Positions 20,701-31,133 of a DNA stretch of 64,000 nt are shown one piece after another. The stretch covers positions 16,621,294 to 16,685,293 of the forward strand of contig JAAALK010000284.1 of the NCBI GenBank assembly GCA_019279435.1, read 5' to 3'. How positions within the stretch are numbered: the first letter of the stretch is position 1; every line of letters starts with the position of its first letter. The notes under the pieces were generated by a model. That model was not told where the DNA came from. It saw only the letters and a program-made list of their open reading frames with translations, and did not search any database. Source of the DNA: Zizania palustris. Taxonomy: Eukaryota; Streptophyta; Magnoliopsida; Poales; Poaceae. The position numbers were made by a program, and so were the translations under genes.

Positions 20701-20910
20701 CTCAACCAAAGCAACATCTTTGAGAGTGAAGTTCGAGTTAATTCTTACCACACCTTTACCTTTCACTCTACTCCTTCGATTGTTTCCGAAGGTGATATGT
20801 TCCCTTTGCTTGGTTGTGGTGAGGCTGGAGAACCATGCTGCATCTCCGGTCATGTGGCGCGAACAACCGGAGTCCATGATCCACGTGCCCTCCAAGCCTC
20901 GACCTGTCGC
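17743..20910 (-). CDS. pol: copia-1 protease-integrase-reverse transcriptase-RNase H polyprotein, open frame
   Basis: The frame is open for 1050 codons from the first methionine (20895) and continues upstream in frame to the amber codon at 20911. Domains in order: aspartic protease (WIMDSGCSRHMTG, DSG at residues 8-10); GAG-pre-integrase zinc region (HRRLGHMS, then CAPCRHGK); integrase with D (LLHMDTVGP), D (SDNGTEF) and E (NGIVERKN); reverse transcriptase with YVDD at 18685-18696; RNase H with YSDADFAG and STAEAEYVA; and the TKHIDVRYHFLRD tail. It would make the enzymes for replication and integration. One residue looks harmful: FTGTFAPVA replaces the FTETFAPVA seen in copia-2 and usual in copia. 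Expression requires passing the amber codon. Gag of this copy is broken, so the element is probably not autonomous. Confidence 0.9.
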   Translation of the reverse strand, partial: ATGRGLEGTWIMDSGCSRHMTGDAAWFSSLTTTKQREHITFGNNRRSRVKGKGVVRINSNFTLKDVALVENLGYNLLSVSQLLDEGFEVRFHRDTSQVLNSDGVVVCKIFRVGRVFGADFSESSGSSHCLVAHSTSELWKWHRRLGHMSFELLARLSALGLIRGLPRLKFEKNLVCAPCRHGKMIAASHSPVTTVMTEQPGELLHMDTVGPSRVSSLGGKWYVLVIVDDFSRYSWVFFLASKDEVFSHFRSLALRLFTELPGALKFIQSDNGTEFKNSLFVDFCMEHGIEHQFSAPRVPQQNGIVERKNHTLVEMARTMLDEHRTPRKFWAEAMNTACYISNRIFLRSILNLTSYELRFGRQPKVTHLRVFGCRCFILKRGNLDKFESRSSDEIFLGYTTHGHSYRVYNLETNTVIESCDVTFDESTPSVSSAFEQANEHDMEQTLFEEEDPGEFEDEPLLPSTSTPEADPPSTTSARGPEATTSTSVILDHSNAQVEGETASRREAPHHVQRMHPPEQIIGELDQRVTRSHAHFTNSAFVASFEPLDVSHALSDSSWINAMHEELENFERNQVWTLVDPPPNVHFIGTKWIFKNKQGEDGTIVRNKARLVAQGFSQLEGIDFTGTFAPVARLEAIRILLAFATSRGFKLYQMDVKSAFLNGFIGEDVYVKQPPGFENPKYPHKVLKLHKALYGLKQAPRAWYDRLKSFLLERGYLMGSVDKTLFTLKHGKDFLLVQIYVDDIIFGGSSHALVAEFADTMSREFEMSMMGELTFFLGLQIKQSKQGTFVHQTKYTKDLLKKFDMSDAKPLATPMATFVALDPDEDGEAVDQKEFRSMIGSLLYLTATRPDIHFAVCLCARFQASPRASHRQAVKRILRYLKHTLEFGIWYSASSSLCLRGYSDADFAGCRIDRKSTSGTCHFLGTSLVCWPSRKQSSVAQSTAEAEYVAAASCCSQILWMVSTLRDFGLDYKSVPVFCDNTSAIFIVNNPVQHSRTKHIDVRYHFLRDHNEKDDIELQYVDTQHQLADIFTKPLDASRFAYLRGELGICHPYGIL

Positions 20911-20913
20911 CTA
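20911..20913 (-). other. In-frame amber codon separating gag and pol in copia-1
   Basis: The gag frame ends with TAG followed by GCGACAGG; the protease frame continues in the same phase. The same codon and following bases are found in copia-2 at 44027-44029. Confidence 0.85.
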
Positions 20914-23372
20914 CACACGATAAGAATGTCTCGATCGCTCAGTGCTGGGGTGAGTGAAATAATGACGAGGCATCCAGCACTGAGTGACACGAGTATTAGG
21001 CGCAGTAAAAGTAGACGGTCTACGCACATAATAATCAGAATAATGCAAAGTGCGAGGTCTACCTACATGCTGTGAACGAACAACATGTCGAGGTCTCCTA
21101 CTCTGACGAGGTACAAATCTGCTAGCCCGAGGTCTACCACCATATGGAACATGGTGAAGACCTCGAGGAGCAAAACCTCTCCGAGAAGCACGAGGAGCCT
21201 CAAAGGCAGGATGATAGTACATCTCAGACTCATGCATACCTAAAGATGGGTAATGCATGTCCTGGTAACTCATCGCCTGAGAGCGTCGCTCATCCTTGAT
21301 GCGACGAAAACAAAACCCAACCAAATGACCCGCCCGCTGACAATAGGAACAATGAAACACTCTCCTGGGGGCACTCTCATGGGTCACAGGAGCAACTCTC
21401 ACAGGCTCCTTGGGTTTTCTCTGAGTGGTTTTCTTGGGAGGATTTTTCTTGGCAGGAGGAGTGGTTTTCTTTGGAGGATGGGTAGGCTTTTTGGCTGATG
21501 GGGTGTCCAACAGAGCTCTCTCTTTCTCTAGGGTGGTGGGAGAGGTAAAAACAGTTTTGGTCTTACTGTCTGAAGGTATCCTCTCAAAACCCAAACCTAG
21601 AGCTACCCCTGCTCTGTCAGCACACAACTTGGTCTTGGCCAAGAGCAAATCCATCCTACCCTTTCCCTCAGTGCATTTATTAACCACGGACAGGAGGTAC
21701 TCATTTTCAGACATGAGGTTTTCAGCTCGCTCTCTAACAGTGCCTAGCTGGTCCTTAAGGGTGATGCAAGTGTCACAAACAGGTTGCACATCCTTAGAAC
21801 TATCGGCCCTCTCCAATCTAGCCTCTAAATCATGAACATGCTTATCACGTAAATTAATGCTTTCGCGTAATAAAGAGCAGTTCATGCAATCAATAATATC
21901 ATGAGGTCTAGAATCCACCTCCAAAAGCTGCTTCTGTGCAGTCTCAAGCTCAGAAAGAGTTTGAGCATGAACAGAACGCAACTGAGCAAGCTCACTCATG
22001 ACAATAGAACAGGACTCACATTCAGCATCATCAAATTTAGACTTAAGCATGGCATATTCAGTAGAAACATTTTTTAGCCTAAGTCTAAGGTCTTTTCTTT
22101 CTCTAGCGGCTTGCACAAGTAATCTATCCTGACCAAGCACTACTTCATTCAGCTCATCTAATTTAATTAGTAGCTGGTCAGATGATAGGTTTACCTCAGA
22201 TGAGTCAAGCTCATCGCCGCTGTGATCGCTGTCGGCCATGAAGCAAAGGCCGGTGAAGTCACGTCCCTTCTTGTCCTTCTTGTCCTCCTTCCTTGGGACT
22301 CCTCCTCCTCAGAGCTCGACTCCTCAGTTGAGGACGTGTCGATGTCGCTGAGAGCAGCAACAAAAGCTCTGGAAGCGGCCTTGGCTACTTTCTTAGCCAT
22401 CTTGCCGCGCTTGCCCTTCACAAAGGGTTTCCTCTCCTTCTTGTGTTATTTGGGGCGCTCACTCTCATCTCTCTTTTTGAGCTTAGGGCAATTAGACTTG
22501 ATGTGAGAAGTGTCACCACATTCAAAACAACCACCAAAACCACTTCTCCTCTGATCCCGTCTCTCATGATGAAAGCGGGTGAACCTCCGGGCAATGAGAG
22601 CAAGCTCATCATCAGCTAGAGTGTCCACCTGCTCCTTTGTGATGGAGACCAGGGAGGACAAAGCAAAACCATCTGCAAAAACACAAGTACCAGATGTGCT
22701 TGGTTCTGCAGTGGTGCCACGTCTAGTGCTAGAAACCAATGCCAATGGCTGTGGCAAAGAGCTTCTGTGCACTGCAAGAGATGCCTTGGCAATCTCTGTG
22801 GACTTCAGCTTGCTAAAGAGTTCATCACAGGTCAATGTGTCATAGCCTGTGGACTCCTCAATGCTGGATATCTTTACTTCCCATATGCTACGGTCAAGAG
22901 CATAGAGAAGCTTGATAGCCCTATCATGATCACTGTAAGCAAGCGTCCCGTTGGATCGCAAGTTACTCACTATCGCGTCAAAGCGAGAAAACATGGCATC
23001 TATAGATTCACCAGGTGCCTGCACAAACAGCTGATACTGTTGGTTGTAGGTGCTTTGGCGCCTGGCCTTAATCTGAGTAGAGCCCTCATGAAAGACAGTG
23101 AGTGTTGTCCAAATCTCCCTAGCACTCCTAAGGTGCTGCACCCTATAGAACTCACTTCTACTCAAACCGATGAACAGTATATTTCTTGCCTTGGAATTGG
23201 CATTATACTGATCTTTCTCAGTCTGAGAGGTGCGAGTCTCAGGGATGGAGTATTGTGAGTCCACAATCTCCCAAATTGCATTTCCTTGGCTTAACAAGTA
23301 AGCCTCCATGCGCACCTTCCAGTATGCGAAGTCTGTCCCATCGAACAGAGGAATTTTACTGCCTCTATCCAT
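20914..23372 (-). pseudogene. gag: copia-1 gag, inactivated by a nonsense codon and a 1 bp deletion
   Basis: The start is at 23372, 66 bases from the LTR edge and matching copia-2. The N-terminal part (to 22446, 308 codons) holds the gag/UBN2-type domain (FDGTDFAYWKVRMEAYL) and the CX2CX4HX4C knuckle CFECGDTSHIKSNC. A TAA replaces coding sequence at about 22446-22448. A missing C near 22307 (GTCCCAAGG instead of GTCCCCAAGG) then shifts the frame. The original phase resumes in the 442-codon 3' part (22239-20914). That part has a coiled-coil-like stretch and a second knuckle CSYCQRAGHLVGFC. Full-length gag cannot be made. Confidence 0.88.
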
Positions 23373-23423
23373 GTCGCCAACAGATCACAAAACCGGTTAA
23401 GGTCAACTGGTGATCTTAACCTT

Positions 23424-23435
23424 GCTCTGGTACCA
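23424..23435 (-). other. copia-1 primer binding site
   Basis: The minus strand reads TGGTACCAGAGC, one base away from the complement of initiator tRNA-Met (TGGTATCAGAGC) seen in copia-2 and the old copy. Confidence 0.85.
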
Positions 23436-23437
23436 AT

Positions 23438-25164
23438 TGTTGGACCGGAAACGGCGACCAGAGGGGGGGTGAATGGGAGCTTTTAAAAATTCGGGGCTAA
23501 AAACTTAGCCTTCGGTTCAGATCTGTCTTCTGCGGAACAGGCTTCGAACACTACCTTTGAAGGTCTGGTTCGGAGGTACTTCGACAGCTCCGAACACAGG
23601 CTTCGCAGGAGCAAAAGTTCGAAGCCAAGAAGACTTCGCTCCACGTACAACCCTCAGAAATCTACTCTGCTAAGTCAGGGCAGGCTCTGCACACGGGGTG
23701 CTTCGAGCAGGCTTCGCACTTCACCCTTCGCAAGAGTGGACAGCCCTCTGAGGACTTCGACCAAATACTTGGCAGCAGCAACTGGTGCTGAGCTTTGTAC
23801 ACAAAGGTCTAAACGCACACTACTAGACTTCGATAGGGGCTTCGACACAAGAAGCAAAACGGGCAACAATCAGGGCTTCGCTAGTAAGCAGCGAGGTCTT
23901 ACCTCCTGTTACACAGAGCGACGGCACACTGAAAAACACACTTTGCACGAAAGACAACCTTCGCCTAGACAGGCTTCGGTGCACTACAGCTAGCGAGGTA
24001 TGTAACGCGAGCTCAAGCAAAAAGCACAGGAAGCAGGGCTTCGCCGCTTGAACAAGGAACACAAATAAAATGAACTCTGGATGAATATTGCGAGGTATGT
24101 GGCTACAGGAGCTCAACAGTAAATGCTCAAAGTGTTAAATGTTACCTACCGAGCCCCCATATTTATAGCCCACAGTTCACCCAAAGGAAATGACTACACT
24201 ACCCCTAGGGTTTACATTGATTTGTCTCTACAGAACTAAGAGGTACAAAAGGTAGTCCACCTTTATTTTGGAGGCTTCTCTGTCAGCTTTGCAGAGGGGG
24301 ACAGTGTCAGCCTTTTACAGAACAGACAGTGTCAGCCTTTGCAGTCTTTGACCTTCTGGAATCCTCCCTTCGCACGCGAGGGTGCGGTAGCTTCGGTGAG
24401 AAGCCTGAAGCCAGATGGCCTTCGCTTCACCGAAGTTAGTCTCCGATACACTGACGGTTTTGAGCCGAAACCGTCAAAGCCCTTGGGCCTTCGCACCAAC
24501 ACTTCGAATGTCTCCCTCCGGAGCACACTTCGAATTCCATGCCTCCGCAGAGGACTTGTTCCACCTACTCCGAAGTCACTCCATTCGGAGTACCTTCGAA
24601 GTGCCTCACCTCCGAGGACTTGTCTCGGAGTACCTTCAGCCGGAGCCACGCTCCGCACTCTCTGCCTTCTCCTGGCACGCCTCGACCCGAGGACCGACCC
24701 GGACCACCTTCGCAGCCACCGTGACGGAGCTCCCCGCTCCCCTGGCATCAAGCCTCCCGCTTGACCCAGGTTAACCTGCTGCGAACCTTGTCCGTCGCCT
24801 CCGAAGTCCCTGCGCACCACAGACAAGCAGACAAGTGTTTCCAGTACTCCGGAGACCTCTCCGGGTTAGCAACCTCCGGCACACACTCCGGTGTACCGCC
24901 CAAAGTACCGAACCCTTCGGTACACACCCAGTCATCGTGTACTGTCGGACCCCTCCGACAAGCACACTCCGCTGCACAGCTGCAGCAACCAAACACCGAA
25001 CGCCCTTCGGTAAAACCACCTCCGAACATCGTTCGGAGGTCCAACCTCCGAACCCCTTCGGAGGTACCACCTCTGAAACCCCTTCGGAGGTACCCTTCGA
25101 ACAGAGGGTAAAAAGCCTGTCAATCACTCATCACAAAACACCGAAACCAACCCTTGGTTTCTCA
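23438..25164 (-). repeat. 5' LTR of copia-1 (1727 bp, internally deleted)
   Basis: Same termini as 14521-16563 but lacking about 315 bp that correspond to 15586-15900; the junction reads AACAC|TTCGAATG. A minus-strand TATA box is at 24159-24168. Outside the deletion the two LTRs differ at few positions by eye. Confidence 0.9.
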
Positions 25165-25169
25165 CCTTG

Positions 25170-25753
25170 GCAATCTCTGTGGACTTGAGCTTGCTGAAGA
25201 GCTCATCACAGGTTAATGTTTCATAACCTGCTGACTCCTCAATACTGGATATCTTCACCTCCCATATGCTATGATCAAGAGCATAGAGAAGTTTGATAGC
25301 CCTATCATGATCATAATAAGCAAGCGTGCCTGTGGAACGCAAATTACTCACTATCACATCAAAGCGAAAAAACATGGCATCTACAGATTAACCAGGGCCT
25401 TGCACAAACAACTGATACTATTGATTGTATGTGCTCTGACGCCTAGCCTAGATCTGTGTAGAGCTCTCATGAAAAATAGTGAGTGTGGCCCAAATTTCCC
25501 TAGCAGTTTTGAGATGCTGGGCTCAATCAAATTCGCTCCTACTCAGGCTAGTAAACAGTATGTTCTTAGCTTTGCTATTGCTCTCATACTATTTTTTCTT
25601 AGCCTGAGTAGTGCGGGTCTCAGGAATAACATATTCTGACTCCACAATCTCCCAAACCAGACTTCCTTGGCCTAGAAGATAAGCCTCCATGCGAACCTTC
25701 CAGTAAGCAAAGTCAGTTCCATCAAACAGAGGTATTTTGCTGACTCTGTCCAT
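25170..25753 (-). pseudogene. gag: Old copia gag, N-terminal part
   Basis: The start codon is at 25753 in the same place relative to the primer site as in the young copies. The text follows the young gag (SIEESAGYETLTCDELF segment) but carries stops, for example just before the MFFRFDVIVSNLRS stretch, and many substitutions. It runs into the CCTTG duplication at 25165. Confidence 0.75.
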
Positions 25754-25803
25754 GTCGCCAAATGATCACAAAACCAGTTAAGGTCAACTGGTGATCTTAA
25801 CCC

Positions 25804-25815
25804 GCTCTGATACCA
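25804..25815 (-). other. Old copia primer binding site
   Basis: The minus strand reads TGGTATCAGAGC, an exact 12-base match to the initiator tRNA-Met complement, directly next to the LTR end. Confidence 0.85.
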
Positions 25816-25817
25816 AT

Positions 25818-27748
25818 TGTTGGACCGAAATAGGCGACTAGAAGGGGGTGAATGGAAGCTTTTAAATTTTATCTTCTATTGAACAGGCTTCGAACACACC
25901 CTTCGAAGTGTCTGGTTCGAAGGAATTGAACACACTCTGAACACAGGCTTCGCACGAGGTAAAAATTTGAAGTTCAGAAAACTTAGCTCGCACTCAGAAA
26001 TTTAAAAACGCACTGAACTCAACAAAGGTTGTGAAGGCTCCGCACACCAAGGTGCCTTTGAGCAGGCTTCGCACAACTGTATTTCACACAAGTATGTTTC
26101 CCTCAGACAACTCCTCTCAAATGCTCCACACTAGTAACATATACTAGGCTTCGCACTTCGGAAAACATGACTTAGAAAAACTGACTAATCAGGAAGACTT
26201 CAGTTGTGCTAAGAAAACTAACTAGCTTCACTTGCACACATAGAGCGAACGTACACAAAGTCACTCCTATAAATCGTAAGGATGAGAGACAGATCACAGC
26301 TTCACGACGAACATAGAGTAGAAAACATGGTTCGTACAGAGTAAAATGGACTATAGAAAAACACGACACAAACAGTGCGGACAACACATATACAAGTCCA
26401 TGCAATCAATGAAAACATAATAGAAATTTCATTGCAAGAACAGGAACACAAAACTCATAGATTCAAAGTACTACTCATGGCGGCTGGCCTAGGGGTACAG
26501 TGAGTACTAAAGGTTCTAAAGTGGAGTGCATAGTGTTACCCTAGACCTCAGCCGACCTCTTCTTTTATAGGCACTACTTTGACCTACGAATAGACTACTA
26601 TACCCCTAGGGTTTACAACTTTACTGCCTCTGGCAGTCACAAGGGTACAGATGGTAGTCTACTTTATTGGAAGCTCCTTTTGGTGTTAGCTTTGTAGACT
26701 GGAATATTCGGAGCCCCCCTTCGCACATGAAGTGCTGCAGTGGCTTCGGTAGTAGGCTTCAAACCAGTAGGCCTTCGCTACTTCCGAAGTATGTCTTCGA
26801 TATAATAACGGTTTTAAGTCGAAGCCATCAAAGCTCTTGAGTCTTCGCACCATCACCTCCAGAGTGGACTACCACGGCTTCGCAGCTACTCCAAGCTTAA
26901 ACTCTGCCCGTCTGTGTACCGAAACCATGCATGACTGAAGTACGTCAAGTCATCCTAACGTCGAAGCCCCCACCTTCGAAGTACCTTCTTATGAAGGGTT
27001 TTGTCCACCACCTTTCGAAGTCCCTCCTTCATCCAAGACCTCCGTATGAAGCATTTCCATAAGCACCCCTTCGTAGTGTCTCAGCCTTAAGCACACTTCA
27101 CGAAGAGCCTTATCTGGACCATGCCTTCAATGCACCTCGACTTCTTAGACCTTCGTCAGGTGTCCTTCCAAATGTCTCCGTCCGGAGCACACTTGGGAGC
27201 CTTGCCTCATTCCTGAGGACTTCGTCCGCCAGCCTTCTAAGTAACTCTTCCGGAGTCCCCCTTCAAAGTGCCTTGCCTCCGAGGACTTTGCCTCAGGGTA
27301 TCTTCAGCTGGAGTCCCCCTCCGCACTTCTTGCCTTAGATTGGTGCACCTCGACCCGAGGACCAACCTTGACATCACACAGCCTCCATAACCAAGCTCCC
27401 TGCTTGCCTGGCGCCAAACTCCCTACTTGACCCAGTTCACCTACTATGCTAATCGTCGTGTTGCCTCCAAAGTCACCTACATACCAACGACAAGCAGACA
27501 AGAGTATTTGATACCCCGTAGACCTCTCCGGGTATAACACCCTACGGTACACACACCAGTGTACTGCCCAAAGTACCGACCCCTTTGATACAACCTCTGA
27601 ACTGTATACTGCCGGACCCCTCCGACAGATATACCTCGCTGCAAACATGTGCAGCTAGTAAACACACCTCTGAACCCATTTGGAGGAAACCCTTTGCTCA
27701 GAAGAAAATCTGTCGATCGCTCATCACAGACTGAAACCAAGGCACATC
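25818..27748 (-). repeat. 5' LTR of the old copia element, main part
   Basis: It starts TGTTGGACCG like the young LTRs and follows their order of CTTCG-rich motifs with many changes. A minus-strand TATAAAAGA lies near 26572. It is cut at 27748 by the solo LTR; the last 16 bp, ending GGTTTCTCA, are at 31118-31133. Confidence 0.8.
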
Positions 27749-30700
27749 TGTAATGCCCCGATTTTACAAAATAGGAACTTTATTGAATTTCCTCAAAAAA
27801 ACAATAATAACAAGATTGTCCATCATGCGACAACGTACATACGATCAATCATCCGTGGTTCGCAGACCACATTATTACATAAGTATAAAATTTAAAAAGA
27901 AACTATGAAAATAAAACTACATGATGAACATCTTCTTTAGGATCGCTTTCTTGACTGGGTCGCTACTCCAGACCATCCTCCTCGTAGTACGCAGTCTCTG
28001 AAGTGTTTGTCCAACGGGTATGAGTACAAAGTACTCAACAAGCCACCGAGAATGCAATAATAATGCAGGGTAATAACAAGGGAATGATAATGGTTTAAAG
28101 TGCGGAAAAGTACGTTTTTCAGTTGTACCATTTAGTGTAGTCAAATTTAATTATGCAGAATAGTAAACATGAACGATGTAATATCATCTAACTCGAGGAG
28201 TACATTTTCCCTCCTCGCTCAACAGTCCTTACATGCCAAGTCATCATGCAACATTCATAAATGTAAACTAACTACGAGTAGTCACGCAACCCGCCCTTGA
28301 CCATGGGCTCGGTTTTTCGAAAAGATTTAAACTCTGATCAGAGGTATACTACTGTACCCACAAGGCACGCACTCATCCCACACACCAAAGTGTAACGAGA
28401 TGACCCATACCATGGGAACTCGTTCCAAAACCTCAGCATGAGATGCTCCAATTCGATAACACCCGCTCTAGGTTTCGCTGGTGTGCCCGGCCACTCTGGG
28501 CTAACGTCGCACCCCTTTTGCGCCACGTCGGTACAAGCCACCCGCAGGTGCTGCTTGACCCATCTTCAAGTGGTGCCTCGAATTGGAACGCCCCATACCT
28601 TAGTTAGGACTTACCCACTAGACTTGTGGTTAGTACGGAAATGTATTGCAACGGATCCAGCAGACCGGTCCTTATAGTGCCCCGGGTGCTACCGACCAAT
28701 GCCCTAGCTTGCACCCGGAACCCACCATGGTTACACACTTAACCAAAACTCCATAACCAATAGAATTCCAGGGATGAGAGAATAACAGGATCATATAATA
28801 GAATCCAAACCTCTACGACTCGTTTTTACCCTATAGCACTCATGTCAATACATTGGACACTATCTAATAATACTAGTAACATGGTGACAAGGAGTTTAGG
28901 CTTAATAGCATGGCTTGGGTTTGCACTTCAAGGTCGGGGATCTACATAAATATAGTGTAAGGCTTTTAGTTTGACTAATGCATGTATAACCTATGAGTTT
29001 TAGTGATACTTTAAGAAAACTAGGTTCAATATGCTAAAAAATTAGTTTGGTGACTTGCCTTGGTCGGCGAAAGGTGATGGTAGAACCTCCGGGTAGTACT
29101 CTGGCTCTTCGACGGTGTCGTAGTCTTCTCGATACAAATAAAATAAACATAACATTCAATTAAACAATCCCAAAATCACACAACAAGCATATAGGTCTCG
29201 ATTGGGTTAAATTAAGGGAAAAAATTTATTAATCTCCTGAAACTACTATTTAAATTTCTAAAATAATTTTTGAAGGAGTTATGAATTTTTCTAAAAAATA
29301 AATATAAATGTATCTTAATGTATTTAAATCTCCCATTAATAAATAATAAAAAGTTCTGAATAAACCTACTGTTTTTATTGCATAAATATGAAGAGAATAA
29401 AAATATAAATTTTCTAAAATTGAAATGGTCAAATTTGGAGTTAAAATGAGCAAGATATGAATTTTTGAAGTTTAAAATAATTTTTGGAATTTAAATTAAA
29501 CCCTAAACAGTCGCCGGTCCACGATGAACCGAACCCACCGTGAACTCGCGCACTGTGCGCGTGAGCCGGATCTAGATCAGTCATCGGATCTGGATCGGGT
29601 AGCTGCGAGCGATGCGGGAGCGTTAAGTGGACGTGGACGGCTAGGATTAAAATGCTGAATCGGTACGCGATGGATGGCCCAGATTAAAAGCGGGTCTTAA
29701 ATAGAAATGGACGCACGAGATTAAAACATACCGCTTCACCGAGATCTGACGGGCCAGATTAACCAAGCGACCGATTTAATCCCGACCATCGAATCGAGAT
29801 CACATGGTTGCAGATGAATCTGACATGGCACGTGTACTTTACTCGTGCCGGTCATCTTCCCCGGCGACGGTGACGGGTTAGCGGCGGCGGCGAGCGACGG
29901 CGGCCGGATCTAATAGCTAAAACAGAACCAGGAAAGCGTGGCGGTCAAGAGGGTATCGATGGTGAGGCCTGGGGTCATCGGAGCGTGGCCGACATCGAAC
30001 GGGGGCGGTGAAGGTGTTCGGGTCCTCGTCGGCGGTGGGGTTCCGGCGGGTTTCATCGGCGAAGGAGGGGTGGCCGAGGTTGGGGAGGTGATGGCGGTCA
30101 CGACGGTGTGGTCGACGTCGGCGATGAGGGGTCCGGGCGACGGCGAGCAGCGGCTAGAGCGTGAACAGAGGGGCGGCGCTAAAAACAGTGGGGCGAGCGT
30201 TTGGTTCGGGCGGGGCATAAGTGAACGTGAGAGTTGAACGCGGCGGGTTGCGGGGGTTAAATAGGGGCGCCGACGGGGTAAAATTGGCAGGCGCATACAT
30301 GGAAACCCGAGGAGAGGTTTCCATTTCTCCGGCGAGCCCTTGCCATGCATGCGCGCTGCGATTCCAGGATTCAAACGCGTCGATTAATAGGGGAAACGAC
30401 CGGCGGATCTCGGGGTTGCCATGCATGCGCGCCGCGATTCCGGGATTCAAACGCGTCGATTAATAGGGGAAACGACCGGCGGATCTCGGGGAGCATTAAT
30501 ATGGCGCCAATTTTATGGAAGGGGGCCGACGACGAGGGGACCGCAGAGCTAGGGTTTCGGCCGGAGAGATTTGAGGGCGGCGCGAGGAGGAAGATGAAGC
30601 TGACATGTGGGGGCCACTGTCAGCGGGCGGCTACGGGCATGGGCGTGACAACGGGTAGGGCTGACCGATGGGGTCGGGCGCGGGCAGAAAACTTGGCGCC

Positions 30701-31112
30701 GACAGGTGGGGTCGGGGACTCGGGCCCGCGGGGAGAGAGAGGGGGTCGCTGACGAGCGGGGTCTGCTTGTCAGTGTGGGGCACGGGGTGGAGTGGGCTGG
30801 GCTAGCCTGTGGAGGGAGAAAGGGGGAAGAGGGGTCATTACTGTTTAAATGCATTTCTGAATAAAAATAATTGCTGAAATTGATCTAAAATATTTGAGTT
30901 GCTTCCATGGGTGATAAAAAATTATAAAAATTCTCAAAAATAGGTCTTGGTCTTAGGATCATATAGAAATTTTCTCATGTCCTGATTTGGATGGTTTCTC
31001 TAGATTCTGTTTATTTGGGCATTTTCAGCTTTATGAAAAATCCAAGAAATAATTCTGTTTCAGAAAATAATTAAATTTCACTTTTACCTTTTTAAAAAAT
31101 TGGGGTGTTACA
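27749..31112 (-). mobile_element. Solo LTR, 3364 bp, target duplication ACATC (probably Ty3/gypsy)
   Basis: The plus-strand ends are TGTAATGCCCCG and GGGGTGTTACA, and ACATC is found at 27744-27748 and 31113-31117. TG...CA ends, a 5 bp duplication and no internal coding region, primer site or polypurine tract indicate a solo LTR. On the minus strand an AATAAA signal lies near the end (about 27780), which favours minus orientation. A GC-rich block (29820-30800) is followed on either side by AT-rich sequence. Open frames in the GC-rich block have no protein-like features. The gypsy assignment rests only on length and terminal style. Confidence 0.75.
30341..30492. repeat. 76 bp tandem duplication in the solo LTR
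   Basis: Two copies, 30341-30416 and 30417-30492, both starting TGCCATGCATGCGCGC and ending GGATCTCGGGG, differ at about two positions. Confidence 0.85.
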
Positions 31113-31133
31113 ACATCTCAACTTGGTTTCTCA

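Larger units (their letters stand above)
14521..25164 (-). mobile_element. Young Ty1/copia (SIRE/Maximus-like) element copia-1, 10,644 bp, target duplication CCTTG
   Basis: Complete minus-strand element: 5' LTR 23438-25164, primer binding site 23424-23435, gag 23372-20914, amber codon 20911-20913, protease-integrase-RT-RNase H 20910-17743, multi-tract polypurine region, 3' LTR 14521-16563. CCTTG lies at 14516-14520 and 25165-25169. LTR ends are TGAGAAACC and CCAACA in element orientation. The order GAG-PR-INT-RT-RH defines copia. The long gag, long LTRs and repeated AAGGGGGAGA tracts fit the SIRE/Maximus lineage. LTRs differ by few bases outside one large deletion, so the insertion looks recent. 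Confidence 0.92.
14150..31133 (-). mobile_element. Old Ty1/copia element, truncated in gag and split by two later insertions
   Basis: Three pieces belong together: a gag fragment at 14150-14520, gag plus leader at 25165-25817, and a 5' LTR at 25818-27748 continued at 31118-31133. The gag text runs straight across the young copia: sequence ending GAGATGCCTTG on the left resumes as CCTTGGCAATCTCTG on the right, sharing the target duplication. The LTR likewise continues across the solo LTR. With insertions removed the LTR is about 1947 bp, close to the full LTRs of the young copies. Pol and the 3' LTR are gone; the left break is near 14150. Confidence 0.8.

Noticed and set aside
29910..30854. 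Open frames of 98-154 codons in the solo LTR
   Set aside because: Both strands open in the same GC-rich block, no recognisable motif, and the block lies inside a TG...CA element with a 5 bp duplication.
27749..31112. Alternative reading of the block as a Mutator or other inverted-repeat DNA transposon because the ends are partly inverted (TGTAAT/ATTGGGG..TTACA)
   Set aside because: The 5 bp duplication and TG...CA ends fit an LTR better; Mutator elements make 9 bp duplications and usually have longer inverted ends.
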